Assembly: GCA_946056785.1 (NCBI GenBank)
Contig: CAMGKS010000069.1
Span: 1 to 6,461, forward strand
Origin: an uncultured Clostridia bacterium
GTDB lineage: Bacteria; Bacillota; Clostridia; Christensenellales; CAG-917
DNA length: 6,461 nucleotides
Direction: 5' to 3'
In this document: positions 4,748 to 6,461 of the stretch, in pieces
Numbering within the stretch: the stretch's first letter is position 1
Layout of the letters: each line of letters starts with the position of its first letter
Made by a program: the position numbers and the translations under genes
The notes under the pieces: model-generated
What the model saw: the letters and a program-made list of their open reading frames with translations, nothing else
Database searches by the model: none
Told to the model about the DNA's origin: nothing

Positions 4748-6461
4748 ATGAAAAAGACCATAAAGTTTTTATTAATCATATCTTTGGTGGCTTTATTAAT
4801 AGGGCTGCTTTCGGCATGCGGACTTTGGGAAACAAGAATAAGTTCGATTGTTATTGACAACCCGGATAACCTCAGCATGATTGTAGGGGATACCTTGCAA
4901 TTATCCGTCACAATAAAACCGTCGGGATATACGGAAAGCGTTCAATATAAAGCCGAAACCGTAGATAAAACGAACAACGTTTTGTCGGACGGCAAAACTG
5001 TTGTTACCGTAGACCAAAAGGGATTGATTAAAGCGGTTGACGACGGCAGGGCAAAAATTACGGTTCAGACGGCTGACGGCAGAAAGAAAGCAAGCGTTTA
5101 TATCAACGTGACGTATGCTCCTATTGAAACTCTTTCTTTGTCGGCGGAGGGAGAAACCGTTCAATACGTAACAAACGAGCCGCAGGATATAAAATTCTCT
5201 TTGAACTATGGCGACGTAGTTATTCCGGATACCAGCATCGTAACTTGGTATTTAAAAGGAAAGGAAGAAGAAAAACAGATTTTAAGTGAATTCTCAGACA
5301 AATTAGAAGCGACCGTAAAACCTGTTCAGGAAGTCGGATACTACGCCACCGTTTGGGCGGAAATTGAATATTCCGGTTTTAAGTTTACGTCCAACGAAAT
5401 ATACTTCGGATATTTTAACCAGTTCGATACGAACTACCTTACGATAGACAATCCTAAGACAGAAGCTCCTTCGGGATTTATGATTGTAGACGGTGCTTTT
5501 AAAACGGAGGATAGTTTGCCTGGCGAAAACGACTATTATTTTGTAGAAGCGGGTCAAAAAATATCATTGACGTTTTTGAGTACGGTAGAAGGAACAAATC
5601 CTAATCCGTCGTGTAAATGGTACGTTCTGGTTAGCGACGAAAATTTTGCTGCCGGCGATTTAAATAAAGGAAACGACGTTGCGGGCGGTTTTATGCCGAT
5701 TGACGGGCAAACAGACAAAGTGTTAAGTTTTACGCCGTCAGAACCCGGATTGCGTTATGCAATAAGGCTGTATTGCGACGGAAAAGAAGCCAAAAACGAA
5801 TTTTTGTTTAAAACTACCGCCGCTTTGGTAAACAATCTTACGCTTACCGACGGCGACGGTTTGACGGCTTCCAAACAGCACGTTACGTCCGTAAAAGAAA
5901 TAACGTTATCAGCTGATTGGAACAAAACGAACACTGCGGGTACGGAATATATCGAATGGTATGACGGAGAAACGCTCATAAAGAAAGGCGGCAGAGACGA
6001 AAGCGGTATAACGACTTATAAGTTCACTCCGTCCGCTTCGGTATGCGACGGCGTGATTAAAGTTAAGGTGTTTGACAGCGGGGGCGGCGAAACTTATAAA
6101 ATTGCCGAATATCAATATTCCGTCGTCGAAACTTTAATGGCGCCTAAACAGACGAAAGTCGAACTTACAAGCGGCAATAAAGAACAGACTTCCGCCCTTA
6201 CCTCGGAAGTTACGTTTAAGGCGAGTATAGTATCGCCTGTATACGGCGTAAACAATACGTTGCCTGTTTATTGGTACGTAAACGAGGTGTGCGTAAACGA
6301 CATGGAAGAATATACCGTAAGCCAGTCGGCTAAAACGTTGAAATTCACGCCGACTGCCGGTGAGGAAAGAGAGTATGCAGTTTATGCGGTGATTGGCAAC
6401 GTAAAAAGCAATACGGAGAACGTCTACCGTTTTACGACAAATTGGAGCAGCGTTGAAGCAT
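4748..6461 (+). CDS. Surface lipoprotein with Ig-like (BIG2 and repeated) domains, 3' partial
   Basis: The frame stays open from the ATG to the window end (571 codons, stop not reached). Seen: a signal peptide with Lys2-3 and Lys6, a hydrophobic core, and the lipobox LSAC with lipidated Cys24, so the protein should be anchored on the outer face of the membrane. Residues about 31-121 match a bacterial Ig-like group 2 domain: VGDTLQLSVTIKP, then VTVDQKGLIKAVDDGRAKITV and a closing VYINVTY strand. Four divergent repeats of about 105-125 residues follow, each opening with Trp-Tyr (Trp167, 291, 404, 509). The last three carry FTP (328-330, 426-428, 533-535) and the first a TVKP at the same place, then a Y-x-V-type strand, as in Ig-like folds. 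No catalytic motif is visible. A role in surface adhesion or as a stalk for a C-terminal domain is inference. It is divergent from mrnC and has its own intergenic region. Confidence 0.88.
   Translation, partial: MKKTIKFLLIISLVALLIGLLSACGLWETRISSIVIDNPDNLSMIVGDTLQLSVTIKPSGYTESVQYKAETVDKTNNVLSDGKTVVTVDQKGLIKAVDDGRAKITVQTADGRKKASVYINVTYAPIETLSLSAEGETVQYVTNEPQDIKFSLNYGDVVIPDTSIVTWYLKGKEEEKQILSEFSDKLEATVKPVQEVGYYATVWAEIEYSGFKFTSNEIYFGYFNQFDTNYLTIDNPKTEAPSGFMIVDGAFKTEDSLPGENDYYFVEAGQKISLTFLSTVEGTNPNPSCKWYVLVSDENFAAGDLNKGNDVAGGFMPIDGQTDKVLSFTPSEPGLRYAIRLYCDGKEAKNEFLFKTTAALVNNLTLTDGDGLTASKQHVTSVKEITLSADWNKTNTAGTEYIEWYDGETLIKKGGRDESGITTYKFTPSASVCDGVIKVKVFDSGGGETYKIAEYQYSVVETLMAPKQTKVELTSGNKEQTSALTSEVTFKASIVSPVYGVNNTLPVYWYVNEVCVNDMEEYTVSQSAKTLKFTPTAGEEREYAVYAVIGNVKSNTENVYRFTTNWSSVEA

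Noticed and set aside
4901..6115. Four minus-strand reading frames (4901-5164, 5303-5557, 5755-5979, 5909-6115)
   Set aside because: All are antisense to the long lipoprotein gene, which has a signal peptide, lipobox and continuous Ig-like repeats; the antisense translations look random.

Overview
The window looks like a chromosomal segment of a low-to-moderate GC Gram-positive bacterium (Bacillota, probably an uncultured Clostridia-type lineage). The reasons are the gene order mini-RNase III, RlmB and a SigH-type sigma factor, the rpsF-ssb-rpsR operon, strong AGGAGG-type ribosome binding sites, and a cysteine-containing S18. The lineage cannot be resolved further from the sequence alone. I see no phage, transposase, integrase, CRISPR array or recognisable defence gene.

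Layout. The left two thirds is read on the minus strand, from high to low coordinates. It starts with mrnC (4299-3904), followed by an AT-rich gap of about 300 bases. Then come rlmB and a sigH-like sigma gene (3602-2265), packed 9 nt apart. After a 269-base spacer holding a good promoter and a folded leader comes the ribosomal protein operon rpsF, ssb, rpsR (1995-1060), closed by a textbook intrinsic terminator. Just beyond the terminator lies a membrane zincin of the DUF3267 type (1008-274), and the window then ends in 273 bases of AT-rich sequence without a gene. The right third is read on the plus strand: a 448-base intergenic region full of short palindromes, then a long gene (4748 to beyond the window end) for a surface lipoprotein with Ig-like domains.

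How the genes work together. Most of the minus-strand genes serve translation. Mini-RNase III trims 23S rRNA ends, RlmB methylates the 23S peptidyl-transferase region, and S6 and S18 assemble as a pair on the 30S platform. SSB shares the S6/S18 operon, as in most bacteria, and supports replication and repair. The sigma factor resembles SigH, which drives stationary-phase and early sporulation genes in Bacillus; whether this organism sporulates cannot be told here. The zincin and the lipoprotein are envelope proteins of unknown specific role.

No clearly new system is visible. The points most worth a second look are the rpsF leader, which can form two mutually exclusive folds; the cluster of GTTTAA/TTAAAC palindromes around mrnC; a promoter placed so that mrnC mRNA could be leaderless; and the repeated WY...FTP domains and odd translation-start context of the lipoprotein.
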